Below, one piece after another: positions 25,359 to 33,147 of a stretch of DNA of 64,000 nucleotides. The notes under the pieces were generated by a model that had not been told where the DNA came from, ran no database searches, and was given only the letters and a program-made list of their open reading frames with translations. Each line of letters begins with the position of its first letter. The stretch's first letter is position 1. Origin of the DNA: Aurantimonas sp. 22II-16-19i (GTDB lineage: Bacteria > Pseudomonadota > Alphaproteobacteria > Rhizobiales > Rhizobiaceae); the NCBI RefSeq assembly GCF_002088275.1, contig NZ_AQQS01000016.1, positions 1-64,000 of the forward strand. Direction: 5' to 3'. A program made the position numbers and the translations under genes.

Positions 25359-25466
25359 CTGTCGGGCGGATGCCCGTCTTGGGAACTGTCGGGCGGATGC
25401 CCGTCTCGGGAACTGTCGGGCGGATGCCCGTCCTGGGAACTGCCGGACGAACGTCCGTCTCCTGAA
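25359..25466. repeat. Four 27-bp tandem repeats, each able to form a hairpin
   Basis: Copies start at 25359, 25386, 25413 and 25440. The first three carry CGGGC-GGAT-GCCCG and are almost identical. The fourth carries CGGAC-GAAC-GTCCG: both arms changed together, so the stem is kept. The array lies 17 bases upstream of the small lipoprotein start, in its leader or promoter. The 27-base period also keeps a nine-codon reading frame (D-G-H-P-P-D-S-S-Q) on the minus strand. Confidence 0.85.
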
Positions 25467-25640
25467 CGCGGCAGGGGCGACCGCGGTTGCGACGACAGAA
25501 ACACCGTCAACCGGTTGTGTTCGGAAAGACAGGGGCGGTGAACCGCCCGCAGGGTGTCAGTGAGCCGCATGCGAAGGCCATTGCGTCACGACCCGATCCG
25601 CGGTTTGACGGCGGGGCGAAATCCTGTCCAAGTCGAGATC

Positions 25641-27071
25641 ATGCGGACCCGCGAGATTCCCTTCCTGCCCCCCGAGACTGCCGCGGAACGATTGCGGCCC
25701 CTCGGCATGCTCGCCTTCCTCGACAGCGCCATGGAGCACCCCGTGCTCGGCCGCTATTCCTACGTCGCGGCCGATCCCTTTGCCGTCTTCACCGTTGATG
25801 CGAAGGGCGCCATGCTCAATGGCAGCCGGTCGGAGGAGCCGCCGCTCGCCGCACTGAAGACGCTGCTGGCACGGTTCGCCGCGCCGACTCAGCCCGGCCT
25901 GCCGCCGTTCCAGGGTGGGGCGATGGGGATGTTCGCCTACGACTTCGCCCACCATCTGGAACGGCTCGCGAGACCGGGCGACCTCGATCCGGCCAATCCG
26001 ACCATCCGTCTCGGCCTCTACGACACCGTCCTCGCCTTCGATCTGCAGGAAAAGCGCGCGTTCCTTCTGGCCACCGGCCATCCGGAGAGCGGCGAGGATG
26101 CCCGCGCGGCCCGGGCCGAGGCGAGGCTGGCGCAGTTCCTGGCGCGAATTGCCGAACCGGCCTCGCCACCGGCAGCCGAAGCCCCCTTCCCCGCCGGCTT
26201 CGACTGGCACTCGAACTTCTATGCCGCCGCCTATCGCGCCGGCATCGAGAAGACCCGCGAGTACATTCTCGACGGTGACATCTTTCAGGCCAACATCGCC
26301 CAGACCTTCACCTCGAAGATCCCCTCGGGCTTCGATCCCTTCGCCCTCTATCTCAGGCTTCGCCAAACCAATGCCGCGCCCTTCGGCGCCTTTTTCGACT
26401 TCGGCGACCTCGCCATCGCCTCCTCCTCGCCGGAGCGCTTCGTCAGCCTGAAGGACGGCATCGTCGAGGCCCGTCCGATCAAGGGCACGGCGAAACGTGC
26501 CGAGGATCCGCAGGAGGACGCGCGGCTTGCCGCGGAACTGCTGGCCTCGGAAAAGGACCGGGCCGAGAACGTGATGATCGTCGATCTCCTCAGGAACGAC
26601 ATCGCCAGGGTCTGCGAGGCGGATTCGGTCGAGGTGCCGGTACTGTGCGGCCTCGAGAGCTATGCCGCGGTCCACCATCTCGTCTCGGTGGTGACCGGGC
26701 GCCTCGCCGCCGGCCGCGACGCGGCGGATCTCATCGCCGCGGCGTTTCCCGGCGGCTCCATCACCGGCGCGCCGAAGATCCGGGCGATGGACATCATCAC
26801 CGAGATCGAGGCCACCGCCAGGGGCCCCTATTGCGGCTCGCTCGGCTATATCGGCTTCGACGGAACGATGGACCTCAACATCGCCATCCGCACCGTCAGC
26901 TTCGAGGCCGGCCGGGCGAAGCTCTCGGCCGGCGGCGGTATCACCGTCCTGTCCGATCCGGCCGCCGAATACGAGGAGACCTTCACCAAGGCGACCCGCG
27001 TCTTCGCGGCCTTCGACGCGGCGACCGGCCCCGCGCCCGAGCGGGATGCGCCCGAGGGGGACGCGCCTTGA
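25641..27071 (+). CDS. pabB: Aminodeoxychorismate synthase component I
   Basis: A 476-residue chorismate-utilising enzyme that makes 4-amino-4-deoxychorismate for folate. The motif A-R-P-I-K-G-T carries the lysine that marks PabB; anthranilate synthase has alanine there (P-I-A-G-T). Also visible are D-I-F-Q-A-N-I-A-Q, M-I-V-D-L-L-R-N-D and F-P-G-G-S-I-T-G-A-P-K-I-R-A-M. The next two genes encode the glutaminase and the lyase of the same pathway, each overlapping its neighbour. ATG 25641 is preferred to an upstream in-frame start at 25554, since homology-like sequence begins only there. Confidence 0.92.
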   Translation: MRTREIPFLPPETAAERLRPLGMLAFLDSAMEHPVLGRYSYVAADPFAVFTVDAKGAMLNGSRSEEPPLAALKTLLARFAAPTQPGLPPFQGGAMGMFAYDFAHHLERLARPGDLDPANPTIRLGLYDTVLAFDLQEKRAFLLATGHPESGEDARAARAEARLAQFLARIAEPASPPAAEAPFPAGFDWHSNFYAAAYRAGIEKTREYILDGDIFQANIAQTFTSKIPSGFDPFALYLRLRQTNAAPFGAFFDFGDLAIASSSPERFVSLKDGIVEARPIKGTAKRAEDPQEDARLAAELLASEKDRAENVMIVDLLRNDIARVCEADSVEVPVLCGLESYAAVHHLVSVVTGRLAAGRDAADLIAAAFPGGSITGAPKIRAMDIITEIEATARGPYCGSLGYIGFDGTMDLNIAIRTVSFEAGRAKLSAGGGITVLSDPAAEYEETFTKATRVFAAFDAATGPAPERDAPEGDAP

Positions 27072-27664
27072 GGGTCCTCGTCATCGACAATTACGACAGC
27101 TTCGTCTTCAACGTCGCCCGCTACTTCGTGCGGCACGGGGCGGAGACGCATGTCGCCCGCAACGACGCCGTCGGCGTCGGGGACATCGCGGCCGACCCGC
27201 CGGACGCCCTCGTCGTGTCGCCCGGCCCCTGCGCGCCGAAAGACGCGGGCATCTCGATCGATCTCGTCCGCCAGCTGTCCGGCCGGCTGCCGATCCTCGG
27301 CATCTGCCTCGGCCATCAGGTCATCGGCGAGGTCTTCGGCGGCCACGTCACCCGGGCGATCCGGCCGATGCATGGTCGCGCCTCGCCGATCCGCCACGGT
27401 GGCGAAGGGCTTTTCGCCGGACTTGCCGACGGCGCCAGGGTCGGGCGCTACCATTCGCTGATCGTCGAGGAGACCCCGGCGATGCTGGAGGAACTGGCCG
27501 TCGACGCACGCTCGCCCGAGGGCGAGATCATGGCCCTCACCCACCGCGATCATCCGACCTATGGTGTGCAGTTCCATCCCGAATCGATCCTCACCGAGGC
27601 CGGCGAGCGGATGATCGCGAATTTCCTCGACCTCGCGCGGCGGTTTCATGACGGCCGGCGCTGA
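27068..27664 (+). CDS. pabA: Aminodeoxychorismate/anthranilate synthase glutamine amidotransferase
   Basis: A 198-residue class-I glutaminase with I-D-N-Y-D-S-F at the N-terminus, the nucleophile in G-I-C-L-G-H-Q (Cys about 79) and the His-Glu pair in V-Q-F-H-P-E-S. It supplies ammonia to PabB. The start is TTG 27068, overlapping the pabB stop (TTGA); the reading begins exactly at the conserved V-L-V-I-D-N-Y-D. It could also serve anthranilate synthase, as amphibolic glutaminases do elsewhere. Confidence 0.92.
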   Translation: MRVLVIDNYDSFVFNVARYFVRHGAETHVARNDAVGVGDIAADPPDALVVSPGPCAPKDAGISIDLVRQLSGRLPILGICLGHQVIGEVFGGHVTRAIRPMHGRASPIRHGGEGLFAGLADGARVGRYHSLIVEETPAMLEELAVDARSPEGEIMALTHRDHPTYGVQFHPESILTEAGERMIANFLDLARRFHDGRR

Positions 27665-28535
27665 CGTCGTCTGGCTGGACGGCGAGTTCCGGCCCGTCGA
27701 GGCGGCGATCGCCGCCAATGATCGCGGCCTGCTGCTCGCCGACGGGGTGTTCGATACCGCCCTCGTCCTCAACGCCCGCATCTTTCGCGGCGAGGATCAC
27801 CTGTCGCGGCTGCTCGGCGCCTGCGCCTTTCTGGAAATCCCCGTCGAGGCAGCCGTGCTGCGATCCGCGATGCAGGCGCTGGCGCTGCGCTGCGGCGACG
27901 GCTCCATCCGGCTGACGGTGACACGCGGCCCGGCGCCGCGCGGCCTCGCCTTTCCCGCCGAGACGCGGCCGACCATCCTCGGCAGCGTCGCGCCCCTCGC
28001 CCCGGCGATGATGTTCCGGCCGGTCTCGCTGGTGACGACGCCGATCCGGCGCAACGAGACCTCGCCGACCGCCCGGATGAAGACGCTGTCCTATCTCGAC
28101 GCGGTGCTGGCGACCCAGGAGGCGAAGGCGAAGGGCGCCGACGACGCGCTGTTCCTCAACACGGCGGGCCGTCTCGCCTCGACGGCACTCGCCAACCTCT
28201 TCGTCGTCGAGGCAGACAGGCTTGTGACCCCCCGCCTGTCGGACGGCGTCCTGCCCGGCATCATGCGCCGATGGGTGATCGATGTGGCGCCGGAGGTCGG
28301 GCTCACCGCCGCCGAAGTGGAAGTCACGCCGCAAGCGGCCCGCGGACGAGCCATGATCGCGACCAACAGCCTGCGCCTCATCGCGCCCGTCGCCCGGCTG
28401 GACGGCGATGCGATGCCGCGGTCCGAAGCCGCCCGATCCCTGGCGGCCCGGCTCTGCGAAACGATCGCGACGGAGTGCGGCCGCGATCCGCGCGACGCCG
28501 GCGCATCCTTGGCAGGTCTGGCGTCGCCGGACTGA
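27648..28535 (+). CDS. pabC: 4-amino-4-deoxychorismate lyase / class IV aminotransferase
   Basis: A 295-residue fold-type IV PLP enzyme. The start overlaps pabA by 17 bases. Typical features are N-D-R-G-L-L-L-A-D-G-V-F-D-T, the PLP lysine in A-R-M-K-T-L-S-Y-L-D, and A-L-F-L-N-T-A-G-R-L-A-S-T-A-L-A-N-L-F. In this operon it should release pyruvate from aminodeoxychorismate to give p-aminobenzoate. Branched-chain or D-amino-acid aminotransferase activity cannot be excluded from sequence. Confidence 0.88.
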   Translation: MTAGADVVWLDGEFRPVEAAIAANDRGLLLADGVFDTALVLNARIFRGEDHLSRLLGACAFLEIPVEAAVLRSAMQALALRCGDGSIRLTVTRGPAPRGLAFPAETRPTILGSVAPLAPAMMFRPVSLVTTPIRRNETSPTARMKTLSYLDAVLATQEAKAKGADDALFLNTAGRLASTALANLFVVEADRLVTPRLSDGVLPGIMRRWVIDVAPEVGLTAAEVEVTPQAARGRAMIATNSLRLIAPVARLDGDAMPRSEAARSLAARLCETIATECGRDPRDAGASLAGLASPD

Positions 28536-28940
28536 TCAGGCCTGGCGCGCCGATCCGCCGGCGAGGAGCCATGCCGGGTCGAACCAGGTGTCGGCTTCGC
28601 CGTCATAGGGCAGCGTGTTGATGTCCCAGTGCCGGACGAACCGGGCATAGGCGGTCCAGACCGACGGGCCGCCGCCGACATAGACCACCCGGCCCGCAAA
28701 GCGCGAAAGCACCTCCTCCGGCACCTCATGGGAGCGAATCGCGACGATCGTCCGCTCGTCATGGGCGAAGGCCGGGAACGAGGCGACGGTCTTCGGCCCG
28801 GCGATCAGCACATGGCCCCGGGTGATCTCGAAGAACCGCTCCACATCCTCGACGAAGGCGCGCTCCGGCCGTCCCTCCCAAGGCATGCCGCCGTCAAGAC
28901 CCAGCTGCCCGCTCCTGCCGATCGCGCAGATCACTCTCAC
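28536..28940 (-). CDS. Dihydrofolate reductase-like protein
   Basis: A 134-residue DHFR-fold protein. V-I-C-A-I-G-R-S-G-Q-L-G, M-P-W-E, F-F-E-I-T-R-G-H-V-L-I-A-G-P-K-T-V-A-S-F-P and V-Y-V-G-G-G-P-S-V-W follow the family order, but G-R-x-T is G-P-K-T, and the protein is shorter than the ~160-170 usual for FolA. It may be an accessory reductase in folate or pterin metabolism. No ATG fits; GTG 28940 with GGGAA upstream is the best start (TTG 28949 the alternative). Its stop abuts that of pabC. Confidence 0.72.
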   Translation of the reverse strand: MRVICAIGRSGQLGLDGGMPWEGRPERAFVEDVERFFEITRGHVLIAGPKTVASFPAFAHDERTIVAIRSHEVPEEVLSRFAGRVVYVGGGPSVWTAYARFVRHWDINTLPYDGEADTWFDPAWLLAGGSARQA

Positions 28941-28980
28941 ATCAGCCAACCGTTCCCATCCTTCGCTTGCGCTGCCGCAT

Positions 28981-29024
28981 CTTGTCCGAGGTAGATCGAA
29001 ATCTTGTCCGACGTAGATCGAAAA
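28981..29024. repeat. 22-bp direct repeat with adjacent A-tract, upstream of the DHFR-like gene
   Basis: CTTGTCCGAGGTAGATCGAA and CTTGTCCGACGTAGATCGAA lie 22 bases apart, followed by a run of ten A (29021-29030). They sit about 40 bases upstream of the DHFR-like start on the minus strand and could be paired regulator sites or promoter DNA. The rest of the 359-base gap 28941-29299 to the marR start shows nothing further. Confidence 0.6.
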
Positions 29025-29299
29025 AAAAACGCCGCGACAAGCCGGCGGCCCGCCGAGGCCCGCAATATCCGCGCCGCGGCTGCCGACAAAGGCTGTTTTA
29101 CCGGGGCCGATCAAGGGCTTCCCGCCTCCACCATGACGACTTCGTCCACCCGCCGCCGACGGCATCGAAGCTCTGATATTCCGGCCTTTCGACTGGAACC
29201 CGACAGGCGCCGGGGGATTAGTAAAGCATTTGAATGATCCCGCGTCCCGATTGGCTCAATAAGCCAGGAACGGATCCACCGAGATGGTAGCGCCCAGAC

Positions 29300-29746
29300 A
29301 TGCTGACTCATTCGCCACCCGTCATCGTCCCATCGCTTCTGTCGATCTCCAAGTCGACGCGGGCATTCCTCACGCTCCTGCTCGTTGAAATCGAGCTCCA
29401 CCCGGGCCAGGACCAGCTGCTCGACCGGCTGGACATGGAAAACCCCGTCGACGTCTCGACGCTCGCCGATCTTCTGGCGGTGCGTCCCTCCACCGTCTCC
29501 AAGATGCTTGATCGTCTGATCGAGCGGGGGCTGGTGTCGCGGTCGGCCAATGCCCGCGACGCCCGCCGGACCATGGTGCATCTGACGCCCGAGGGGCTCG
29601 AGGCGCAGCGCAAGGTCCGCGATCTCTGGAACAAGCTCGAGGCCGATCTCACCTCCGCCCTGAGCCAGGACGAGATCGCGTTGCTCGACGATTCGCTCTA
29701 TCGCGCCGGCGACATTCTGAGCCAGAAGCTCCGCCGCCTGCGCTGA
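29300..29746 (+). CDS. MarR-family transcriptional regulator
   Basis: A 148-residue winged-helix regulator. L-L-V-E-I-E-L-H-P-G-Q-D-Q-L-L forms the N-terminal dimer helix. V-S-T-L-A-D-L-L-A-V-R-P-S-T-V-S-K-M-L-D-R-L-I-E-R-G is the recognition region, followed by the wing R-D-A-R-R-T-M-V-H-L-T-P-E-G. Ligand and targets are unknown; galM follows 194 bases later on the same strand, and the DHFR-like gene is divergent. Confidence 0.9.
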   Translation: MLTHSPPVIVPSLLSISKSTRAFLTLLLVEIELHPGQDQLLDRLDMENPVDVSTLADLLAVRPSTVSKMLDRLIERGLVSRSANARDARRTMVHLTPEGLEAQRKVRDLWNKLEADLTSALSQDEIALLDDSLYRAGDILSQKLRRLR

Positions 29747-29940
29747 GTGCTCGCGGGCCGGAGCCTCGCCGGCAAAATCGGTCCGCAGACCACGCTCGAG
29801 CGGGCCCGCGACGGGAGCCGATCGCCAAAGTCGCGGCAGCGTGGAAAACTTCGACCCGGCGCCCGGGAGCGTCTTCGTCTTCGCGGGCCGGGCCCTATCT
29901 AATCCTGCCGTCAACAGCCGGCATGCAGGGTGAGAGTTTC

Positions 29941-30948
29941 ATGGACGAGGCGTCCTTCACGATCGAACACGATGGCATGAGCGCCGAGATCCTGGCTGTC
30001 GGCGCATCCCTCGTCGCATTGCGGCCCCGCGGCGCCGGGCATTCGATGGTGCTCGGCCTGCGGCAGGGGGGATACGGTGCCTCGAACAGGGCCTATGTGG
30101 GTTCGAGCGTCGGTCGCTTTGCCAATCGCATCGCCTTCGGCCGATTTGCGCTGGATGGCCGCGATCACGTCACGCCGGTGAACGACGGCCCCCACCACCT
30201 GCATGGCGGCCCCGCCGGCTTCTCGACGAGGGCCTGGTCGCTGGTCTCGCGCACCTCGTCGGAGGCGGTGCTGGCGCTGCGCTCGGAGGACGGAGACGAG
30301 GGCTATCCGGGCCGGGTCGACGCCAGGGCGATCTTCACGATCATCGCAGGCGACGAGCTGCAGATCGCCTATGAGGCGGTGACGGATCGCCCGACCATCG
30401 TGAACCTCACCTCGCATCTCTATTTCAACCTTTCCGGCGACGGCGACATTCTCGGCCACAGGCTCACGGTCGCGGCGGACCGCTACCTGCCGATCGACGA
30501 GACGACGATCCCGACGGGCGAGATCGCTCCGGTCGAGGGCACGCGGTTCGACTTCCGCCGCGGACGCCCTCTGGCCGAACGCCCCGAAGGTCTCGACCAC
30601 AATTTCTGCCTGGCGTCGCAGCGCAGCGCCGCTCTGCGCCCGGCCGCCACCCTCGCCTGCGAGGCTTCCGGCTGGACCCTCGAGATGACGACGAGCGAGC
30701 CGGGCCTGCAGGTCTATGACGGCGCCAAATTCGACGGGTCGCAGGAGAGCGCGGCGGGAACGCCGCTGCAGGCCTTCGCAGGGCTCGCGCTGGAGCCGCA
30801 GATATGGCCCGATGCGCCGAACCGGCCGAACTTCCCCTCCGCCCTGCTCCTGCCGGGGGAGACCTATCGCAATGTCTCGCGCTACCGGTTCATCAACGGT
30901 TCATCCGCTGTGGTGCATGAGGGCGGCGCAGCAGAAAACGACGAGTGA
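29941..30948 (+). CDS. galM: Aldose 1-epimerase (galactose mutarotase)
   Basis: A 335-residue mutarotase interconverting alpha and beta anomers of aldoses. Motifs: V-G-R-F-A-N-R-I, the catalytic histidines in P-H-H-L-H-G-G and L-T-S-H-L-Y-F-N-L, and the late glutamate in A-L-E-P-Q-I-W-P-D. ATG 29941 has GGGTGAG before it; ATG 29923 is possible and adds six residues. It precedes the periplasmic glucan operon by 96 bases, but a shared function is not shown. Confidence 0.9.
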   Translation: MDEASFTIEHDGMSAEILAVGASLVALRPRGAGHSMVLGLRQGGYGASNRAYVGSSVGRFANRIAFGRFALDGRDHVTPVNDGPHHLHGGPAGFSTRAWSLVSRTSSEAVLALRSEDGDEGYPGRVDARAIFTIIAGDELQIAYEAVTDRPTIVNLTSHLYFNLSGDGDILGHRLTVAADRYLPIDETTIPTGEIAPVEGTRFDFRRGRPLAERPEGLDHNFCLASQRSAALRPAATLACEASGWTLEMTTSEPGLQVYDGAKFDGSQESAAGTPLQAFAGLALEPQIWPDAPNRPNFPSALLLPGETYRNVSRYRFINGSSAVVHEGGAAENDE

Positions 30949-31044
30949 CGACCGAGCGAATTAATTTGATGCTGCATCGCAACGCCGCTATCCAATCGTC
31001 GCATTTGTGGGTATTTTAGATCCCATCTTCGACCGCTAAATCAG

Positions 31045-32667
31045 ATGTTTGCTGTGAAAATTCCGCGTATCGATTCCCGTCGGACGGCCCTGAAGCTCGG
31101 CCTTGCAGCCGCATGCGGCGCAGCATTTCCGGGGAGCCTGCTGGCGACCCGCAAGGCGGGTGCCCAGCAGAGCGGGGAGCAGTCCACCGTCGGCTCGCAG
31201 GAGCAGCCCTTCAGCTTCGACGTCCTGTCGGCCAGGATGGAGCAGCAGGCCCGGGAAGAGTACAGGGCGCCCGAATCGACCCTGCCGGACGTCGTCGCCA
31301 ATCTCAGCTACGACCAGCACCGGGCGATCCGCTTTCGCCCTGAACAGGCACTGTGGCGGGCCGAGCCCGGCGAGTTCCACCTCCAGGCCTTCTATCCGGG
31401 CTGGGTGTTCAAGGACACGACGAAGATCTTCATCGGCACGGGCGGCGTCTATTCCCAGCACGTGTTCGGTTCCTCCGACTTCGAATACCGCCCGCCCCTC
31501 GACCCCTCGCAGTTCCAGACGCTCGATCTGGGCGGCGTCGCCGGCTTCCGGATCCATGCGCCGCTGCAGCGGCCCGACTATTTCGACGAACTCGTCACCT
31601 TTCTCGGCGCCAGCTACTTTCGCGCCCTCGGCACCGGCTCGCGCTACGGGCTGTCGGCCCGTGGTCTCGCGATCAACACAGCGACCTCGGAAACCGAAGA
31701 GTTCCCGCGCTTCTCCGCCTTCTACATCGATCAGCCGCAGCCCGCGGACCCCTCGATCCGCATCATGGCCGAGCTCCACAGCCCGAGCCTGGCCGGCGCC
31801 TATCTGTTCGTCATCACGCCCGGCCACACGACGACGATCGAGACCACCTGCCGTCTCTATCCGCGCACCGACATCACCCGGCTCGGCATCGCGCCGCTGA
31901 CTTCGATGTACACCTTCGGCGAGAACGACCGCAGCGATCACGACGACTTCCGGCCCGAGGTCCACGACAGCGACGGCCTCATGGTGATCCGCGCCGACGG
32001 CGAGGAAATGTGGCGTCCGCTCAAGAACCCGCAGACGCTGGCCCTGTCCTATTTCCAGGAGAGCAGCCCGCGCGCATTCGGCCTGCTGCAGCGCGATCGC
32101 GACTTCACCCACTACCAGGACACCGAGGCGCGCTACGATCTCCGCCCGTCGCTGATGATCGAGATGCTGGGCGACTGGGGCAACGGCGTGGTCGAGCTCG
32201 TGGAGATCCCGACGGACTCCGAGGCGAACGACAACATCGTCGCCTTCTGGGTGCCGGAGGCCAAGGCGACCGCCGGCTCGACCATGGAATTTCGCTACCT
32301 GATGAAGTGGGGGCTCTCCACTCTCGACGAGACCTTGATGGCGCGGGTGTCGGGTACCTATGTGGGCGTCGGCGGCAACGCTGCCGAGGCCAGCGACAAC
32401 CCGTCCAGCCGGCGATTCGCGATCAATTTCAGTGGCGGTTCGATCCACAATCTGCCGCCTGACGCCGAGCTCGATCCGCTGGTCGACATGCCGCCCAACG
32501 CGCGGCTTCTGGACAGCAGCCTGTCGAGGCTGCCGGACGGTGGCTGGCGGCTCTCGCTCGAAATCGAGCGAGACGATGCCCAGCCAGTCGAGCTTCGCGT
32601 GAAACTTTCCATGCTGCAGCGCATTGTAAGCGAAACGTGGCTATATCAATGGACGAGTACGACATGA
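31045..32667 (+). CDS. opgG: Periplasmic glucan biosynthesis protein OpgG/OpgD, Tat-exported
   Basis: A 540-residue MdoG-family protein that shapes the osmoregulated periplasmic glucan backbone. The N-terminus S-R-R-T-A-L-K-L-G-L is a twin-arginine signal, as in OpgD rather than the Sec-type OpgG of E. coli. Family sequence runs throughout (L-P-D-V-V-A-N-L-S-Y-D-Q-H-R-A-I-R-F, G-T-G-S-R-Y-G-L-S-A-R-G-L-A, A-P-L-T-S-M-Y-T-F-G-E-N-D). Its stop overlaps the next small gene (ATGA), and opgH and opgC follow. Confidence 0.93.
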   Translation: MFAVKIPRIDSRRTALKLGLAAACGAAFPGSLLATRKAGAQQSGEQSTVGSQEQPFSFDVLSARMEQQAREEYRAPESTLPDVVANLSYDQHRAIRFRPEQALWRAEPGEFHLQAFYPGWVFKDTTKIFIGTGGVYSQHVFGSSDFEYRPPLDPSQFQTLDLGGVAGFRIHAPLQRPDYFDELVTFLGASYFRALGTGSRYGLSARGLAINTATSETEEFPRFSAFYIDQPQPADPSIRIMAELHSPSLAGAYLFVITPGHTTTIETTCRLYPRTDITRLGIAPLTSMYTFGENDRSDHDDFRPEVHDSDGLMVIRADGEEMWRPLKNPQTLALSYFQESSPRAFGLLQRDRDFTHYQDTEARYDLRPSLMIEMLGDWGNGVVELVEIPTDSEANDNIVAFWVPEAKATAGSTMEFRYLMKWGLSTLDETLMARVSGTYVGVGGNAAEASDNPSSRRFAINFSGGSIHNLPPDAELDPLVDMPPNARLLDSSLSRLPDGGWRLSLEIERDDAQPVELRVKLSMLQRIVSETWLYQWTSTT

Positions 32668-32984
32668 CGACCCTCCCGAACGATCATACCGTACGCAACG
32701 ACATGAATTGCGGCGCCCTCATCGGGCGTGCCGACCTCTCCGACGATGTCGTGATCGAGGCGGTCAAGAACCGTCTCGCCGCGCATGCGCGCTCGAGCGA
32801 GGATGCCGAAAGCATCGTGAATGCCGCGATGGCCGGCGACGCGCAAGCCATGTCGATCCTGCGGACGATCCAGGTGCCGGCCCCGACCGTGCGTCTGGCG
32901 ATGCCGGCCCAGACCCTGACCCGCGAGCGTCAGCGCCGCGGCTTTCCGGTTCCCGTCATCCGTTTTTCCTGGAACCGCGGTTGA
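32664..32984 (+). CDS. Small conserved-looking protein inside the opg operon
   Basis: A 106-residue soluble protein starting at an ATG that overlaps the opgG stop, which argues that it is translated. The N-terminal half is acidic and helical (D-D-V-V-I-E-A-V-K-N-R-L-A-A-H), the C-terminal part basic and proline-rich (R-E-R-Q-R-R-G-F-P-V-P-V-I). No signal peptide or known domain. It sits between the periplasmic protein and the membrane glucosyltransferase, so it may be a cytoplasmic regulator of the latter. Confidence 0.6.
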   Translation: MTTLPNDHTVRNDMNCGALIGRADLSDDVVIEAVKNRLAAHARSSEDAESIVNAAMAGDAQAMSILRTIQVPAPTVRLAMPAQTLTRERQRRGFPVPVIRFSWNRG

Positions 32985-33147
32985 GGCAGGCGCCTGACCG
33001 ACCTGCAGTCCGGGCGGCCTTGCCGACATCCGGATGTGGAGGCTTGGGCGAAGCTGCCCTATATCCTCGACCTGTCGCAGGAACGGTCGAAGCCGGCATT
33101 GACGCAGGATGTCGGCAGCCTTCTGCCTGCGCCGCGAGGACGAATTG

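Noticed and set aside
25359-25466. Possible CRISPR array
   Set aside because: The units are contiguous 27-mers without variable spacers, only four copies, and no cas genes are present.
29111-29914. 267-codon minus-strand frame over marR
   Set aside because: The MarR protein on the plus strand has a complete winged helix; the antisense frame has none of a protein family's features.
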